DNA of 64,000 nucleotides, taken from Isoperla grammatica (Eukaryota > Arthropoda > Insecta > Plecoptera > Perlodidae). A program made the position numbers and the translations under genes. The notes under the pieces are model-generated. The model made no database searches and was not told the origin of the DNA. It saw nothing but the letters and a program-made list of their open reading frames with translations. Below are positions 63,719 to 64,000 of this stretch, piece after piece. The DNA lies in assembly GCA_945910005.1 (NCBI GenBank), contig OX246740.1, positions 1,591,293-1,655,292 of the forward strand. Direction: 5' to 3'. The first letter of the stretch is position 1, and each line of letters starts with the position of its first letter.

Positions 63719-64000
63719 GTAAGTGCATAACTAATAATTTGTATATGTGTCTTATAATGTATTCAACATTTGAAGGGGAATTAGACTGTCATAAGCAGGC
63801 CTAATGATATGAGCAGGCCAGAAAAAGAAGCCATTTTATATTGGATACCGCCACCGGTAGTTCGACAAAAGAATGGCTGAAGAAGCCATCTTAGCATAAG
63901 AAGTTGGAAAAGGTTAAATGTAAGTTCTTGCAATGTTCTATGAGCAAGGCAAAGGATCTAACTTCACTAACAGTAACACACTAGCTTGTTTGTACCCTGT

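Overview
This is about 64 kb of eukaryotic nuclear DNA. It is AT-rich, has small conserved exons separated by long transposon-filled introns, and carries abundant microsatellites, non-LTR retrotransposon debris and non-autonomous DNA transposons. The conserved protein content is animal-like, and the repeat spectrum, including a very frequent TAGGCCTA palindrome, suggests an invertebrate, probably marine. The species cannot be named from the sequence alone.

Three protein-coding genes can be reconstructed with consistent splice phases. (1) PPP1CB-like protein phosphatase 1 catalytic subunit, minus strand, six coding exons from 26170 down to 7234, predicted 325 aa. (2) A DHX57-like DEAH-box helicase, minus strand, ten coding exons from 58515 down to 36976, predicted 1271 aa, with UBA, RWD, CCCH zinc-finger and helicase modules. 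(3) The 5' end of a group II p21-activated kinase (PAK4/5/6, mbt type), plus strand, three coding exons from 60784 to 63718, giving 269 aa before the window ends and the kinase domain is reached. DHX57 and PAK are head to head, about 2.3 kb apart. PPP1CB lies downstream of DHX57 on the same strand, across about 10.8 kb of repeats.

Layout. 1-1316: non-LTR retrotransposon ORF1, split by a MITE. 1317-7233: repeat-rich intergenic DNA. 7234-26170: PPP1CB, whose introns hold a 79-bp minisatellite (13430-15082), a three-level nested transposon (16770-17733), a LINE carrying its own insertion (19966-22035) and several hAT elements. 26300-36975: LINE fragments, a 57-bp tandem array, hAT, pogo-like and PIF/Harbinger-like MITEs. 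36976-58515: DHX57, with more hAT and fold-back elements, LINE 3' ends and a roughly 185-bp satellite (54715-57165). 58516-60783: the divergent promoter interval, filled with an (AAT)n-tailed retroposon. 60784-64000: PAK.

The dominant theme is a heavy load of hAT-type non-autonomous elements. More than a dozen can be delimited to the base. Eleven have exact 8-bp target-site duplications, and others have near-exact ones. Many share a TAGGGATG terminus but differ in their palindromic low-complexity sub-ends. One sits 24 bp from a PAK splice acceptor. A separate 104-bp tandem duplication has copied a DHX57 splice acceptor.
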